DNA from: Tenodera sinensis
Lineage: Eukaryota; Arthropoda; Insecta; Mantodea; Mantidae
Assembly (NCBI GenBank): GCA_030765045.1
Contig: CM060966.1
Coordinates: 60,331,522-60,395,521, forward strand
Reading direction: 5' to 3'
DNA: 64,000 bases
Shown: piece after piece, positions 10,464 to 22,395 of the stretch
How the letters are laid out: the number at the start of each line of letters is the position of its first letter
Position numbering within the stretch: position 1 is the first letter of the stretch
Program-made: the position numbers and the translations under genes
The notes under the pieces: generated by a model
Told to the model about the DNA's origin: nothing
What the model saw: only the letters and a program-made list of their open reading frames with translations
The model's database searches: none

Positions 10464-13400
10464 ATGGCTATACTACGTTGGAACATACGTGGTATTAGAA
10501 CACAGCGATCAAAACTGGAGGTTCTGCTCAAAGAGAAAGAACCCTTGTTCGCATGTTTGCAAGAGACTAAGCTGCGTCCTCAAGACGCTTTCCATCTAAG
10601 GCGTTACACCTCAGTACAGTGTGATATTACACCAGAATAGGGTGTTCCGGCACATGGCGGCGCTATGATACTTCTCAGAGATGACATATATATGCAATCT
10701 GTACCATTACGGTCTGATATCCAATCAGTTGCAATAAGGATTCTACTGCCAGACATTCATTTCACCATTTGCAATTTATATTTGCCTCCGTCCCATGAAT
10801 TCTGGCACATTGATTTAGAAGATCTAGTTTCCCAGTTGCCAACATCATTTCTGTTGGTGGGAGATCTAAATGCACACCACCCATTTTGGGGCTCAATTCG
10901 CGCTTGTGCGAGAGGCAAGCTCCTCGCTGACTTCCTCGACAGTTACAACCTAGCTCTCCTCAACACTGGAGAGCCTACATTTTTTTCAGACTCTTTCAAT
11001 AGCTTCTCACACCTTGATCTTGCAGTTTGTTCACCTCAGTTGGCAGTCTCCTTACAATGGAATGTCATCTCTGATTTACACTCTAGTGACCACTTCCCAT
11101 GTCTTATTAGTCTCTTGACGCAAGATACATGTTCCACACGTATGCCCAGATGGCGTTTGGACCATGCCAACTGGACACTTTACACCCAGTTGGCTGTCTT
11201 TACGTACAATGAGCACGACTCAGTGAATGATTTGCCGCATCTCACGGAAACGATTCTTTCTGCTGCTGAACAATCCATTCCGCGGTCGACCTCACACCCC
11301 CTTCGATTTCCCGTCCCCTGGTGGACGGAAGAATGTCGGAATGCCATTCGTGCTCGAAGGCGTGCACTTAGGGTTTTCCAACGTCACCCTACTTTAGATA
11401 ACCTAATCCAATACTAGAAATTGCGCGCCAGGTCCAGACAAGTCATTAAGGATAGCAAAAAATCATCATGTAGCAAATTTTTAGCCTCATCCGACACACA
11501 CCTTCCTCGATTGTGTGGGATAGGTTAAGGCGTGTTGTTCGTCGATCGACCTATTCACCAATTGCGGGACTGAAAACAGCCTCAGGAGCTGTTGTTGATT
11601 CATTCGAAGTGGCGAATGAGTTTGGCAGTGCTTTCGTTCAAGTGTCTAGCTCGGAAAACTATTCCCCGGAGTTCCTTCCAATTAAAACTCAGGTGCAATC
11701 TTAAGGCTTCGCGTTTCGGTCTAGAAACGTAAAGGATTGCAATCGCCTTTTCACCATGGCGGAGCTGGAATATTCTCTTAAATCTTCGCGATTATCAGCA
11801 TCAGGGCCCGATGGTATTCATGTAAAAATTTTACCACAGCTCTCTCCTGAAAGTACGGCATTCCTGCTCGAGGTCTATAATCGTGTTTGTGTTGACAGTA
11901 TACTCCCAGAAAATTGGTGGGAGGTCACCGTTATTTCCATCTTGAAGGCTGGAAAGGACCGTCATCTTCCCTCCAGCTATCGTCCTATTTCCCTCACCAG
12001 TTACTTTTGCAAGGTGATGGAACGCATGATCAATGGGCGATTGGTATGGTGGTTAGAAAGTCCTAATCTACTGACTAACATCCAGTGTGGTTTTCGACGA
12101 CGCCGTTCAACTGTAGACCATCTTGTGTGAATATTGATACAGATAATGGAGGGATTTATGAAGAACTGTCAAACCGTTGGCATATTTTTCGATCTCCAGA
12201 AGGCTTATGATACGTGCTGGTGAGCAGGGATTCTACGTTCCCTGTATGCCTGGAGCATACGTGGACGCCTGTCGCTGTACATTCAGGAGTTTATGAAGGA
12301 CCACTTTTTCCGAGTAAGGGTCCGCTCGGTTTTTTTCTAATTCTTTTGTTCAGGAGGAGGGAGTACCTCACGGTACGGCACTCGGTGTCACTCTCTTTGC
12401 TATAGCAATTAACTCCATCTGGAAATGTGTTCCACCTGGAGTTTTGTCGTGCTTATTCGTAGACGACTTCACTGTCTATTGCACTTCTCAGCGCATGGCG
12501 TTCTTACAACGGCGCCTGCAGCAATGTTTGGACAACCTTAGAGAATGGAGCTCAAAAAACGGCTTCCGTTTCTCAACTGAGAAGTCAATCTGCATTAATT
12601 TCTGGCGTCGTAGGAGACGATTACCACCTTCGCTCCGTTTCGGTCCAGATTTATTTCCGTTCGCAGATGAGACGCGCTTCCTGGATTTGAACTTGGATAG
12701 GAAGCTAAGTTGATCGTCGCATATTGCAGAGCTAAGAGCACGATGTGACCGTTCCCTAAATAGCATGCCAGTACTAAATGGTAAACCCTGGGGAGCGGAT
12801 CGCACAATTTTGTTACGAATGTATCGCGCACTCATCCGATCCAAACTAGACTATGGATGTATTGTTTATTCGTCAGCACGACCATCTGTGTTGAGAAGAT
12901 TAGACGCGGTACTCAATACGGTCATCCGCATTGCAATATGAGCTTTTCCAACATGCCCAGTGGTGAGCCTTTACGTCGAGTCCGCAGAACCTCCTCTGCA
13001 ATATCGGAGTGAGATTCTCTTGGGTAATTATGGTTGTGCGCTTATATGTATGCCTAAGCACCCAACGTGCGCTTCTTTTTTCACTGCCACGCTAAGAGAA
13101 CGGTATAGGAATAACAGCCTTGGTCCTAAGCCTGCAAGATTTTCTAGTGGAGCTTGGAGTGGAACTGCTTAGGATGTTCGCCAAGGGTGAGAAGCTTTAC
13201 CCCCTTGGCTATCTGGCACGCCCCATGTAGACCTTGAGATGACGGTACACCGGAAGTTCACGATGCCTATTTCAAGTATTCGCACGTGTTTCTTTTCTAA
13301 TTTTTGTCAGGCTACACTGGCGGCGATATATTTACACCGATGGGTCAAAGAGCACCAACGATGTTGGATGTGCTTATGTTTATGGAACCGAAGCACATAC

Positions 13401-14123
13401 ATTCGGTTTTCCAAATAGCACTTCCATTTTTACTGCAGAGCTTTATGCAATTTACCGAGCCGTTTTGTATGTGCGCCGTCGTAAATTAGGTGACTGGCTG
13501 ATTTTGAGCGAGTCTCTTAGTGCACTTCAGAGCCTTTGTGAGCTGTACAAACCCCATCCTATTCTACAACGTATCCAGGATGCCCTCCACGTTTTATACG
13601 TTCTGGCGTTGACTTGGTGTGTGCATGGATTCCTGGTCACGTAGGTTTGCCGGGGAATGAAATGGCAGATTAGGCAGCAAAGACAGCAACTGCAGAACTC
13701 AGTATTACCACCTCACGTGTTACTTCGGAAGACTTTAGGCTTGAAGTGCGGAGAGGGTGCTGTCGTCCTGGCACGAAGAGTGGTCAGCTCTCCGCGGTAA
13801 TAAGCTTAGAGAAGTGAAAGAACTTCCGATAAACTGGGTAACTTCCTGTCGCACATCTCGCCACGAGGAGGTTAGTTTGGCTCGATTAAGAATAGGGCAC
13901 TGCAATTTTTTGCATGGTTTCCTATTTGAAAGGGACCCTGCCCCTCTATGTCCGGTGTGTGACAACCTTTTATCAGTTCGTCACGTGCTGCTAGAATGTT
14001 GCTCTCTAGCGCACCTTCGGGATTTTCTGCAGCTGCCTGCTAGATGTCTTAGGTGACGAAAAAATGACGGTTCATAGAGTTTTTACGTTTTTAGCGGAGT
14101 GTAATATGAATTTGAAGATTTAA
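10464..14123 (+). pseudogene. LINE A ORF2 (endonuclease-RT-RNase H) pseudogene
   Basis: Replication protein of an I-like LINE, broken by many stops and shifts. Domains in order: APE-type endonuclease from 10464 (LRWNIRGIRTQ, LLVGDLNAHHPFW, SDHFPCL), reverse transcriptase (ASGPDGIHVKIL, SYRPISLTS, and CLFVDDFTVY with the catalytic Asp pair near 12455), and RNase H (DG and E motifs near 13330-13440, WIPGHVGLPGNEMA near 13630). A C-terminal zinc-finger-like segment follows (LCPVCDNLLSVRHVLLECC). Compared with copy B it has more lesions, so it appears older or differently constrained. Confidence 0.8.
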
Positions 14124-14337
14124 AATTTTAGATTTTTGTTTATGCTTTTTGAGATAGTTATCACCTTGTTTCATATATAGCTATTGCCACTGTATTTTAC
14201 TTTTTGTGTACATTTTCCTTGTTGCTAGTATTTTTACTTTTGAGTGAAATTTAAAGCTGGCTATTGCCATGAATCTTTTAAGGGCGCTGATGACCTAGAG
14301 GTTGAGCACCCTTAATCCCACAAAACAAACAAAACAA

Positions 14338-14563
14338 TTATCAGCATCCTCGTTGTTGTCTTTGTTATTCAGTATACGCTTTGCAGAGTAAATCTAAACA
14401 TCAAAGCGATCAGATGTGCGCTGAAAGCTGAAGATAAACCGAATATAAGGCACACTAGTGCATCTATGGTTAGCCTTTTGTATGCAAACAACATTAAGGA
14501 AGCTACCCTTTTGTTTCACTCAACGTGATTCAAAGGTTCCTTAGGAGCTGCGTATGTATCTAA
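14338..14563. other. spacer between LINE A and hAT remnant
   Basis: No open frame or repeat recognised. Confidence 0.4.
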
Positions 14564-14918
14564 CAGGGGCGGTTCCTCTGTAGGTGCTACCGTGCTGCAG
14601 CGCGCTAAACAATTTCAGATAAATATTTCACACTGTAAAGGAGCTTTGATAATGTATAATATGAGTTATTTTATTTAATTTGTATTACTAGTAGCGTGCT
14701 GGACAGACTCAGCGTGCATCGTCCACAGTAGCACGGAAGAGCGCTGTAAGATATCAGTGTTATGGGTTCACTCCTCCTCTCCCTTTCCATGCCTTCTCTG
14801 CATTCGCAGTAATTTACGCTGTACCGTGCTGAAATCGGTGACGCGCGCTCTGCTTGTCACCTTGCTTGCACGTGTGCAGTGTTTTTCTCCTCTCAAGCAC
14901 CCGTGTTAAATAAAGCTT

Positions 14919-15295
14919 ATGGAAATGAATTCAGAGAATTCTCTGTTAAAGAATCCATTCTTTACTCGGGCTTTTAAAGAAAAATTCACTTTAAAACACT
15001 TGGAAGGCCTACTCCTGATAATTGTTCAGACAGCCAAGGAAAGAAAAGCTACTGGTATTTACATAAGATGTTTTCATAGTGACATGTTTTGCGAAATATT
15101 CATGGATATGCGGTTGTGAAATTTGAATGCCGTTTTCTGGTTTCCTTGTTCGGAAGTAATGATTCCTGGTCAAAAATTGGCGTAAAGGACCTAGGCCATT
15201 TAAATGAATATCCAAATAAGCATATATCGAGTGGGAAACACTTGAGTAACGATCTGGATCTCACTACTCTTGGTGCAATAAACATTGGTGTAGAT
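14919..15295 (+). pseudogene. hAT/DUF4371 transposase-like pseudogene, 5' piece
   Basis: Two overlapping frames give the N-terminal part of a DUF4371-type hAT protein: first KNPFFTRAFKEKF, then, after a frameshift near 15090, FGSNDSWSKIGVKDLGHLNE and a His/Cys-like stretch ending LDLTTLGAINIGVD at 15295. The last codons read straight into the piece at 21376, so the gene was whole before LINE B landed. Several lesions show it was already decaying or has decayed since. Confidence 0.6.
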
Positions 15296-15501
15296 TAGAT
15301 TAGATTTGGTTTAAGGGCGCTCAACTTCTAGGTCATCAGCGCCCTTAACAGATTCATGGCAATAGCCAGATATAAATTTCACTCAAAAAATAAAAATACT
15401 AGCAACAAGAAAAATATACAATTGTAAAAAGCAGCGGCAATAGCCAGATATGAAACAAGGTGATAAATATGTCCAAAATCAGAAACAGATAATTAAAAAT
15501 T

Positions 15502-18500
15502 TTAAATCCTCAAATTGATATTGCACTCCGCTAAAAAATTAAAAATTCTATCAACGGCTGTTTTGTCGTCCGCTAGGACCTCTGCAAGTCTGGCAGGCAG
15601 CTGCAGAGAATCCCGAAGGTGCGCTAGAGAACAACACTCTAGCAGCACGTAGCGAACCGACAAAAGGTTGTCACACACCGGACATAGAGGGGCAGGGTCC
15701 CTTTTAAATAGGTAACCATGCGAAAAATTGCAGTGCCCTATTCTTAATCGAGCCAACGTAACCTCCTCGCGACGAGATGTGCGACAGAAACTTACCCAGT
15801 TTATCGGAAGTTCTTTCACTTCTATAAGCTTGTTACCGCGGAGAGCTGACCACTCGTCGTGCCAGGACGACAGCACCGCTCTCCGCACTTCAAGCCTGAA
15901 GTCTTCCGAAGTAACACGTGAGATGGTAATACCAGGTTCTGTAGTTGCCGTCTTTGCTGCTAAATCTGCCATTTTATTCCCCGGCAAACCTACGTGACCA
16001 GGAATCCATGCACACACCAAGTCAACGCCAGAAGCGTTTAAAACATGGAGGGCATCCTGGATACGTTGTACAATAGGGTGGGGATTGTACAACTGACAAA
16101 GGCTCTGCAGTGCATTAAGGGAATCGCTCAAAATCAAGCAGTCACCTAATTTACGACGGCGCATATACAAAACGGCTCGATAAATTGCATAAAGCTCTGC
16201 AGTAAAAATGGAAGTGCTATTTGGAAAACCGAATGTATATGGTTCGGTTCCATAAACATAAGCACATCCAACACCGTTGGTGCTCTTTGATCCATCGGTG
16301 TAAATATATCGACGGTCAGTGTATCCTGACAAAAATTCTGAGAAACACGTGCGGATACTTCAAATAGGCATCGTGGACTTCTGGTGTACGGTCATCCCAA
16401 GATCTACATGGGGCGTACCAGATAGCCAAGGGGGGTAAAGCCTCTCGCCCTTGGCGAACATCATAGGCAGTTCCACTCCAAGCTTCACTAGGAGCTCTTG
16501 GAAACGGAACCCCGCAGGCTTAGGACTAAGGGTGCTATTTCTATATCGTTCTCTTAGCGTAGTGGTGAAAAAAGAAGCGAACGTTGGGTGCTTAGGCATA
16601 CAGCTAAGCGCACAACCATAATTTGCCAAGAGAATCTCACGCCGATATTGCAGAGGAGGTTCTGCGGACTCGGCGTAAAGGCTCACCACTGGGCTTGTTG
16701 GAAAAGCTCCTGTTGCAATGCGGATGCCCCTATTGTGGACGACATCTAATCTTCTCAGCAGAGTTGGTCGTGCTGAGCAATAAACAATACACCCATAGTC
16801 TAGTTTGGATCGGACCAATGCCCGATATATTCGCAACAAAATTGTCCGATCCGCTCCCCACGATTTGCCATTCAGTACTCGCATAATATTTAGGGAACGG
16901 TCACATCTCGCTCTTAGCTGTGCCATATGCGACGACCAACTAAGCTTCCTGTCCAAGATCAAACCCAGGAAGCGCGTCTCTTCTGCGAAGGGAAGTGAAT
17001 CTGGACCAAACCGGAGCGAAGGTGGTAATCGTCTCCTACGGCGTCAGAAATTAACGCAGATTGACTTCTCAGTTGAGAAACGGAAGCCGTTTTTCACGCT
17101 CCATTCTCTAAGGTTGTCCAAACATTGCTGCAGGCGCCGTTGTAAGAACCCGTGCGCTGAGAAGTGCAATAGACAGCGAAGTCGTCTACGAATAGGCATG
17201 AGAAACTCCAGGTGGAACACATTTCCAGATGGAGTTAATTGCTATAGCAAAGAGCGTGACACTTAGCACCGAACCCTGAGGTACTCCCTCCTCTTGAACA
17301 AAAGAATTAGAGAAAACCGAGCCGACCCTTACTCGGAAAAAGCGGTCCTTCATAAACTCCTGAATGAAAAGTGGTAGGCGTCCACGTATGTTCCAGGCAT
17401 ACAGGGAACGTAGAATCCCTGCTCGCCAGCACGTATCATAAGCCTTCTCGAGATCGAAAAATATGCCAACGGTTTGACAGTACTTCATAAAGCCGTCCAT
17501 TATCTGTGTCGATATTGACACAAGATGATCAACAGTTGAACGGCGTCGTCGAAAACCACACTGGATGTTAGTCAGTAGGTTACGACTTTCTAACCACCAT
17601 ACCAATCGTCCATTGATCATGCGTTCCATCACCTTGGAGACGCAACTGGTGAGGGAAATAGGACGGTAGCTGGAGGGAAGATGACGGTCCTTTCCAGACT
17701 TCAAGATGGGAATAACGCTGGCCTCCCGCCAATTTTCTGGGAGTATACTGTCAACCCAAACACGATTATAGACCTCGAGCAGGAATGCCTTACCTTCAGG
17801 AGAGAGCCGTTGTAACATTTGTACATGAATACCGTCCGGTCCTGGTGCTGAACATCGCGAAGATTTCAGGGAATACTCCAGCTCTGCCATGGTGAAAAGG
17901 CGATTGTAATCTTCTACGTTTCTAGAACGAAACGAGAAGCCTTGAGATTCCACCTGAGTTTTAATTGGAAGGAACTCAGGGGAGTAGTTTTCTGAGCCAG
18001 ACACTTGTGCGAAAGCACTGCCAAAGGTATTGGCCACTTCAAATGAATCAACAACAGCTCCTGTGGCTGTTTTAGTCCCGCTATTGGTATTTGGGTCGTT
18101 TTAGTTGCAACGCGCCTTAATCTATCCCACACAACCGAGGAAGTTGTGTGTCGGTTAAATGAAGCTACAAATTTGCTCCATGATGACTTTTTGCTATCCT
18201 TAATGACTTGTCTGGATCTGGCGCGCATTTTGTTGTATTCGATTAGGTTTTCCAAAGTAGGGTGACGTTGGAAAACCCTAAGTGCACGCCTTCGAGCACG
18301 AATGGCATTCCGGCATTCCTCCGTCCACCAGGGGAGGGAAATCGACGGGGGTGTGTAGTCGACCGCGGAATCGATTGTTCAGCAGCAGAGAGAATCGTCT
18401 CCGTGAGATGCTGCGCCAAATCATTAACTGAGTCGTGCTCGTCGTACGTAAAGACAGCCAGCTGGGTGTAAATGTTCCAGTTGGCATGGTCCAAACGCCA

Positions 18501-19187
18501 TCTGGGCATACGTGGGGAACATGTAGGTTGCGTCAAGAGACTAATAAGACATGAGAAGTGGTCACTAGAGTGTAGATCAGAGATGACATTCCATTGTAAG
18601 GAGACTGCCAATTGAGGTGAACAAACTGAAAGATCAAGGTGTGAAAAACTGTTATGAGTGTCAGAAATGAATGTAGGCTCTCCAGTGTTGAAGAGAGCTA
18701 GGTTGTGACTGTCTAAGAAATCGGAAATGAGTGTACCTCTCGCACAAGCGCGACTTGAACGCCACAGTGGGTGGTGCGCATTGAAGTCTCCCACCAACAG
18801 GAACGGTGTTGGTAACTGGGAAACTAGATCTTCTAACTCATTGTGCGAGAAGTCATGAGACGGAGGCAGATATAGATTACAGATGGTGAAATGGATGTTT
18901 GGCAGTTTAATCCGTACAGCAACTGATTGTATATCAGAGTGCAAAGGTAGAGTTTGCATATATACGTCATCTCTGACAAGTATCATAGCGCCGCCATGTG
19001 CTGGAACACCCTCTTCTGGTGTAACATCACACCGTACTGGGGTGTATCGCCTTAGATGGAAAGCGTCTCGAGGACGCAGCTTAGTCTCTTGCAAACATGC
19101 GACCAGAGGTTCGTTTTCTTTGAGCAAGAGCTCAAGTTCTGGCCTTTGAGTTCGAATGCCACGTACGTTCCATTGTAAGATAGTCAT
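15502..19187 (-). pseudogene. LINE B ORF2 (endonuclease-RT-RNase H), frameshifted
   Basis: Replication protein of the LINE: nicks target DNA, reverse-transcribes and degrades the RNA strand. Endonuclease from 19187 (ILQWNVRGIRTQ, LLVGDFNAHHPLW, SSDHFSCL). Reverse transcriptase near 18040-16360 (APGPDGIHVQML, SSYRPISLTS, FDLEKAYDTCW, VPQGSVLS, and FVDD box near 17190). RNase H near 16330-15900 (IYTDGSKSTNGVG, FTAELYAIY, LSDSLNALQS, WIPGHVGLPGNKMADLA), retaining the Asp/Glu/Asp set. C-terminal CPVCDNLL knuckle. Single-base shifts occur near 18340, 18090, 17200, 17160 and 16970, plus a stop near 16360. Starts 44 bases after the ORF1 stop. Confidence 0.85.
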
Positions 19188-19230
19188 ATTGCATTGTGTA
19201 TGGGATAGGTAATTCCAAGGTAACTCTTCA

Positions 19231-20679
19231 TTACTTTGGAGCAGGCGGTTGTCGAACTAATTTAGCCCTTTTCTCTCTTGGGCTGACGTTCTTTTCGGAC
19301 GCTTTTTCGCGCCTCTTCTCCACTGGGGGTCTCCCAGTGTGGGCAGATTGGTCCAAATCCATGTCCTCTGCCGAGGACGTGCGTCTTCCCATAGCAAACT
19401 TGGGTTCGAGTGTCTCGAACCGGTTGCTAATGGGGACCGGCGAAGATGAAAGACGCCGGTCTGAGTCCACCCCTGAAGATTCTCCAGAAGAGGATTTTCG
19501 AGATCTTCGAGGAGATGTTCGGGGACTCTTATATCCCTTAGATGTACTGGGATCGGACGTACCATTTTCCTTGAGGAAGTCGTTTCTTGTATAAGTCTTC
19601 TTGAACTTGATCGGTGAGGCATCATATCTTACGGGCTTGCTTCTTTCTTGTGTTGATCTTGATGATTTTGATGGTGATGTAACGCTGATGTTCTTTGCAC
19701 TTACGGACTTTGTAGACGTTGACGCAGATGTGCGTGCCGATGTTGAGGGCTTTGGAATAGAGCTACGCGCAACAAGTGTCTTTTCAGAAATTGTTGCCCC
19801 ATTGAAATCGCTGGTCTGCGTTGCGATCTCTCTGCTCGCTACCGCTTTAGCTGCAACAGAGCTATAGGTTCCAGATCTGGGAACAGAGGGTTGGCGTAGA
19901 CGCAAGATCTTCCGGGCTTCTGAGAAGGGCACCTTCTCTTTAACCCGTATCTCTTGAATCGCTCTTTCCTCTACAAAGCGGGGGCAGTCTCGGGAACTAG
20001 ATGGATGTTCACCTCTGCAGTTAACACATGAAGGAGCTGTAGTACATGCACCATCGTGGAGTTCATCTCCACATTGAGGGCATGTAGCTAGTCCCTTAGA
20101 AAGCTCGCTTGTATGTCCATAGCGCTGGCACTTGAAACACCTGAGTGGGTTCGGAATGAACGGCCTAACTTCGATGGATTCATACCCTGCCTTAATCCTT
20201 TGTGGGAGATCTATCCGATCAAAGGTCAGGAACAGGGTACGAGTAGGCTTCAATTCACCGCTTTCTTTGCGATGAACCCGATACACACAGGTAACACCTT
20301 GATCTTCTAGGTTTCCCTTAATCTCTTCAACACTGAGTCCGTCTAATGCGCGGGTATTGACGACACCGCGTGACGAGTTCAACGTCTTATGAAGGTCAAC
20401 ACGTATTGGATAGCTGGCCAACAGGTTTGCTTTTTGTATTTTAGCTGCCTGTTCTGCTGAATGCGCTTCTACTAGAAGCGTGCCATTACGCGATCTAGTG
20501 CATGACTTCACTGGACCAGCTATTTTATCCAGGCCCTTCTGGATTACAAATGGGCTCACCGAAAGAAACTTTTTTCCTTCCTCAGTTCTCGAAATGACTA
20601 AGTAGCGAGGACCACAACACTCGACTACTTCCTTTACATACACTTTTGGTTTGTTTTTGTTTTGAGTTTTGGAACTCAT
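19231..20679 (-). CDS. LINE B ORF1 gag-like zinc-knuckle protein, intact
   Basis: A 482-residue open frame, the RNA-binding structural protein of the LINE ribonucleoprotein. The N-terminal half contains an RRM-like fold region (YLVISRTEEGKKFLSVSP and following). CCHC knuckles occur near residues 185-230: CFKCQRYGHTSE, CPQCGDELHD, CVNCRGEHPSSSRDCP. The C-terminal half is Ser/Thr/Lys-rich and low in complexity, ending with SNRFETLEPKFAMGRRTSS and a basic tail. No stop or frameshift is visible, unlike ORF2 downstream. The start ATG lies after a conserved 5' UTR also seen in copy A. Confidence 0.85.
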   Translation of the reverse strand: MSSKTQNKNKPKVYVKEVVECCGPRYLVISRTEEGKKFLSVSPFVIQKGLDKIAGPVKSCTRSRNGTLLVEAHSAEQAAKIQKANLLASYPIRVDLHKTLNSSRGVVNTRALDGLSVEEIKGNLEDQGVTCVYRVHRKESGELKPTRTLFLTFDRIDLPQRIKAGYESIEVRPFIPNPLRCFKCQRYGHTSELSKGLATCPQCGDELHDGACTTAPSCVNCRGEHPSSSRDCPRFVEERAIQEIRVKEKVPFSEARKILRLRQPSVPRSGTYSSVAAKAVASREIATQTSDFNGATISEKTLVARSSIPKPSTSARTSASTSTKSVSAKNISVTSPSKSSRSTQERSKPVRYDASPIKFKKTYTRNDFLKENGTSDPSTSKGYKSPRTSPRRSRKSSSGESSGVDSDRRLSSSPVPISNRFETLEPKFAMGRRTSSAEDMDLDQSAHTGRPPVEKRREKASEKNVSPREKRAKLVRQPPAPK

Positions 20680-21375
20680 GGCGCATTAATCCTCCACCAT
20701 TGCAAATGTCTCCGATGGCATGCTCACATCCTGGGCGCCACCCCGGCTTAGGTGAGATTCCTGGTCTGGACCTTGCTCACCCTAGGGTCTCACCTCCCAA
20801 TGTAGAGACAGAGGGACCCAATCGCCTTCAGGAGTGCATCAGCTCATGCAATGGCCCCTCCCCGGGACGGACCTTTATCAGCGGATACGCACACAGATCC
20901 TACATGATAACCAGGGGCTGGGACTTACGCGATTACTCAGTCACCCCTTGCGTCACCCCATCCTCCTACAACCCGCGCGTAGGTTATCCTCAGACTGTGT
21001 ACAGGGAGGTATCAGGTGGGAGGTCAAACACAAAAGTGGACCAAACTTGATTGGGCGTTTGGCAGGTGCCCTCTCACCTCTTGGAGGAACCCAATCGAGA
21101 GTATAGCTCGGGGCCCCGGATACGCCAAACCCGTACCTACCGTAGTAGGAGCCCCTGGGGGAGTTTGATTTCGGAGTTCTCTTCTCCTAGATGAGTCGTC
21201 GACCAAGACTAACGAGCCTCATCTACCCGTTTGGAATGTTCTTAGCTTCCCCTCACCTCTTGCCTACCAGTAGTCAAAATGACACTTAGTAGGCCGTCTG
21301 GATCGGGTACTGAGCCCCTCCGCCACGTCAAGGGTGTAGAGTGTTGAGCTGAGTTCTCGTACAGCGAGCCTCGAA
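20680..21375 (-). promoter_or_regulatory. LINE B 5' UTR, presumed internal promoter
   Basis: About 0.7 kb upstream of ORF1 with higher GC than its surroundings. Half of it is conserved in copy A (6628-7007). LINEs of this type carry their promoter internally, so the role is inferred; I did not identify specific motifs. Confidence 0.45.
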
Positions 21376-21830
21376 CTAAAAGAGAAGGAAATTGAAAGAA
21401 ATAGGTATATTTTATCGGAAATAATAGACTGCACTAAGGTGTGTGCACTTGAATTGAAATTAAGGGACACGATGGGGCAAAAGAATCTGATAATTCTGGA
21501 ATATTTATAGGACTTATTAACTTACTAGCTAGTGTCAACAGCGTTGCAAAAATCACTTGGAGACAAATGTCGTCTCTAAATGGACGTAAAAAACAACATA
21601 AAATGAACTGCTACAAGGTATGCAGGTATGTCAGATTCTCGTGTAACGATACGAGATTAAGGGTGACATCTACGAAAGGGGTTTTTCTTTAAAGCCTAAT
21701 GGACAGACTGCCATAAATTTATCCGAGTGCCTGGTTACAGAGCTAAACACTCATTTCAAGTCAACACCAAACAAAATCATTGCACTAACATTTGATGGCA
21801 TTGCTGTCATGAGAGGAATAACACGCTGGT
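21376..21830 (+). pseudogene. hAT/DUF4371 transposase-like pseudogene, 3' piece
   Basis: Continues the piece that ends at 15295. From 21376 it reads EKEIERNRYILSEIIDCTK, then ELKLRDTMGQKN, the DUF4371 pattern in which RNR-IL..IIDC precedes ELALRGH. After stops and frameshifts, NKIIALTFDGIAVMRG appears near 21770, matching the family's catalytic-core region. The C-terminal half is missing; the sequence then passes into a GC-rich segment. Confidence 0.65.
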
Positions 21831-22018
21831 TCAACTGCCTCTCACCTCACGCTCCGCGGAGAGGCGGCGACGCCACTGGCCTCTCTTGCGCCGTGAACTT
21901 CTGAAACTGTTTTAACCCACGAAGGCTTATCTACTTAGTGTGCTGCCGGCTGCAGTAGGCCACCTGGTATGTTTAGAGGACCTTTGAATCCAAAAACGCA
22001 GTTTTACAAAAAGGTCCT

Positions 22019-22019
22019 C

Positions 22020-22050
<31 letters not shown>

Positions 22051-22072
22051 GTGTGTGCGCGCGCGTGCCTGT
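22019..22072. repeat. (GT)n microsatellite
   Basis: Dinucleotide array, mostly TG/TGTG with a GCGCGC patch. Confidence 0.95.
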
Positions 22073-22082
22073 CTCTGAACAG

Positions 22083-22395
22083 CATAACTCAACAACGAAA
22101 AGTCAGTTAGAAACCAAATTTGGTATTTAAGTTTAATAACTTCCAAGGATGCGACATAAACGTTTTGAAGAAAATTCCTCACCCTAAACTACTCTTTACA
22201 TGGAAAATGTTTCCAAATTTTGTTTTTCTCAAGAATGGCTCTAACGATTTTGGTTAAAATGACGTACGTTTAAGATATTTTTAAGGCAAATGAAATGTAT
22301 ATTTTGAATTTTCTTACTATAGAGTATGTAATCCTATTTACTCTTGATTTTTGCATAACTGGCAAACCGTAAGGCATTGATCAAATCTTACTATA
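22083..22395 (+). repeat. dispersed AT-rich repeat (~300 bp family), copy 1
   Basis: Shares order and wording with 57425-57705 and, in part, with 62885-62983 (minus) and both arms of the fold-back at 45493-46638. Landmarks are TTGGTATTTAA, then TTTTGAATTTTC, then TTTTGCATAACTGGCAAACCG. It has no coding capacity and no visible termini. Confidence 0.6.

Larger units (their letters stand above)
6628..14337 (+). mobile_element. I-like LINE copy A, decayed, with nested insertions
   Basis: Non-LTR retrotransposon with 5' UTR, zinc-knuckle ORF1 and endonuclease/RT/RNase H ORF2, homologous along its length to copy B on the opposite strand (15296-21375). Homology begins near 6628, so copy A lacks the first ~260 bases of 5' UTR present in B. 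The shared 3' end reads GGGCGCTGATGACCTAGA, ending near 14337 in an ACAAAACAAAC-type tail. An unrelated block, 8435-10412, separates ORF1 from ORF2 and is absent from copy B. Target duplication not found. Confidence 0.8.
15296..21375 (-). mobile_element. I-like LINE copy B, near full length
   Basis: Minus-strand non-LTR retrotransposon of about 6.08 kb. It has a 5' UTR of ~0.7 kb (21375-20680), an intact ORF1 (20679-19231), a frameshifted ORF2 (19187-15502), and a ~200-base 3' UTR ending in a short (TCTAA)n-type tail. It sits inside a DUF4371 hAT gene and shows no clear target duplication. It is homologous to copy A and lies tail to tail with it, about 0.96 kb apart. Confidence 0.8.
14564..21884 (+). 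mobile_element. hAT (DUF4371-type) remnant split by LINE B
   Basis: CAGGGGCGGTTCCTCTG at 14564 resembles the left terminus of hAT elements of the DUF4371/ZMYM group. The right limit near 21884 (CGACGCCACTG) is tentative: it resembles a degraded partner, but no 8-bp duplication matches. Coding pieces occur at 14919-15295 and 21376-21830 and are parts of one gene separated by LINE copy B. Confidence 0.5.
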
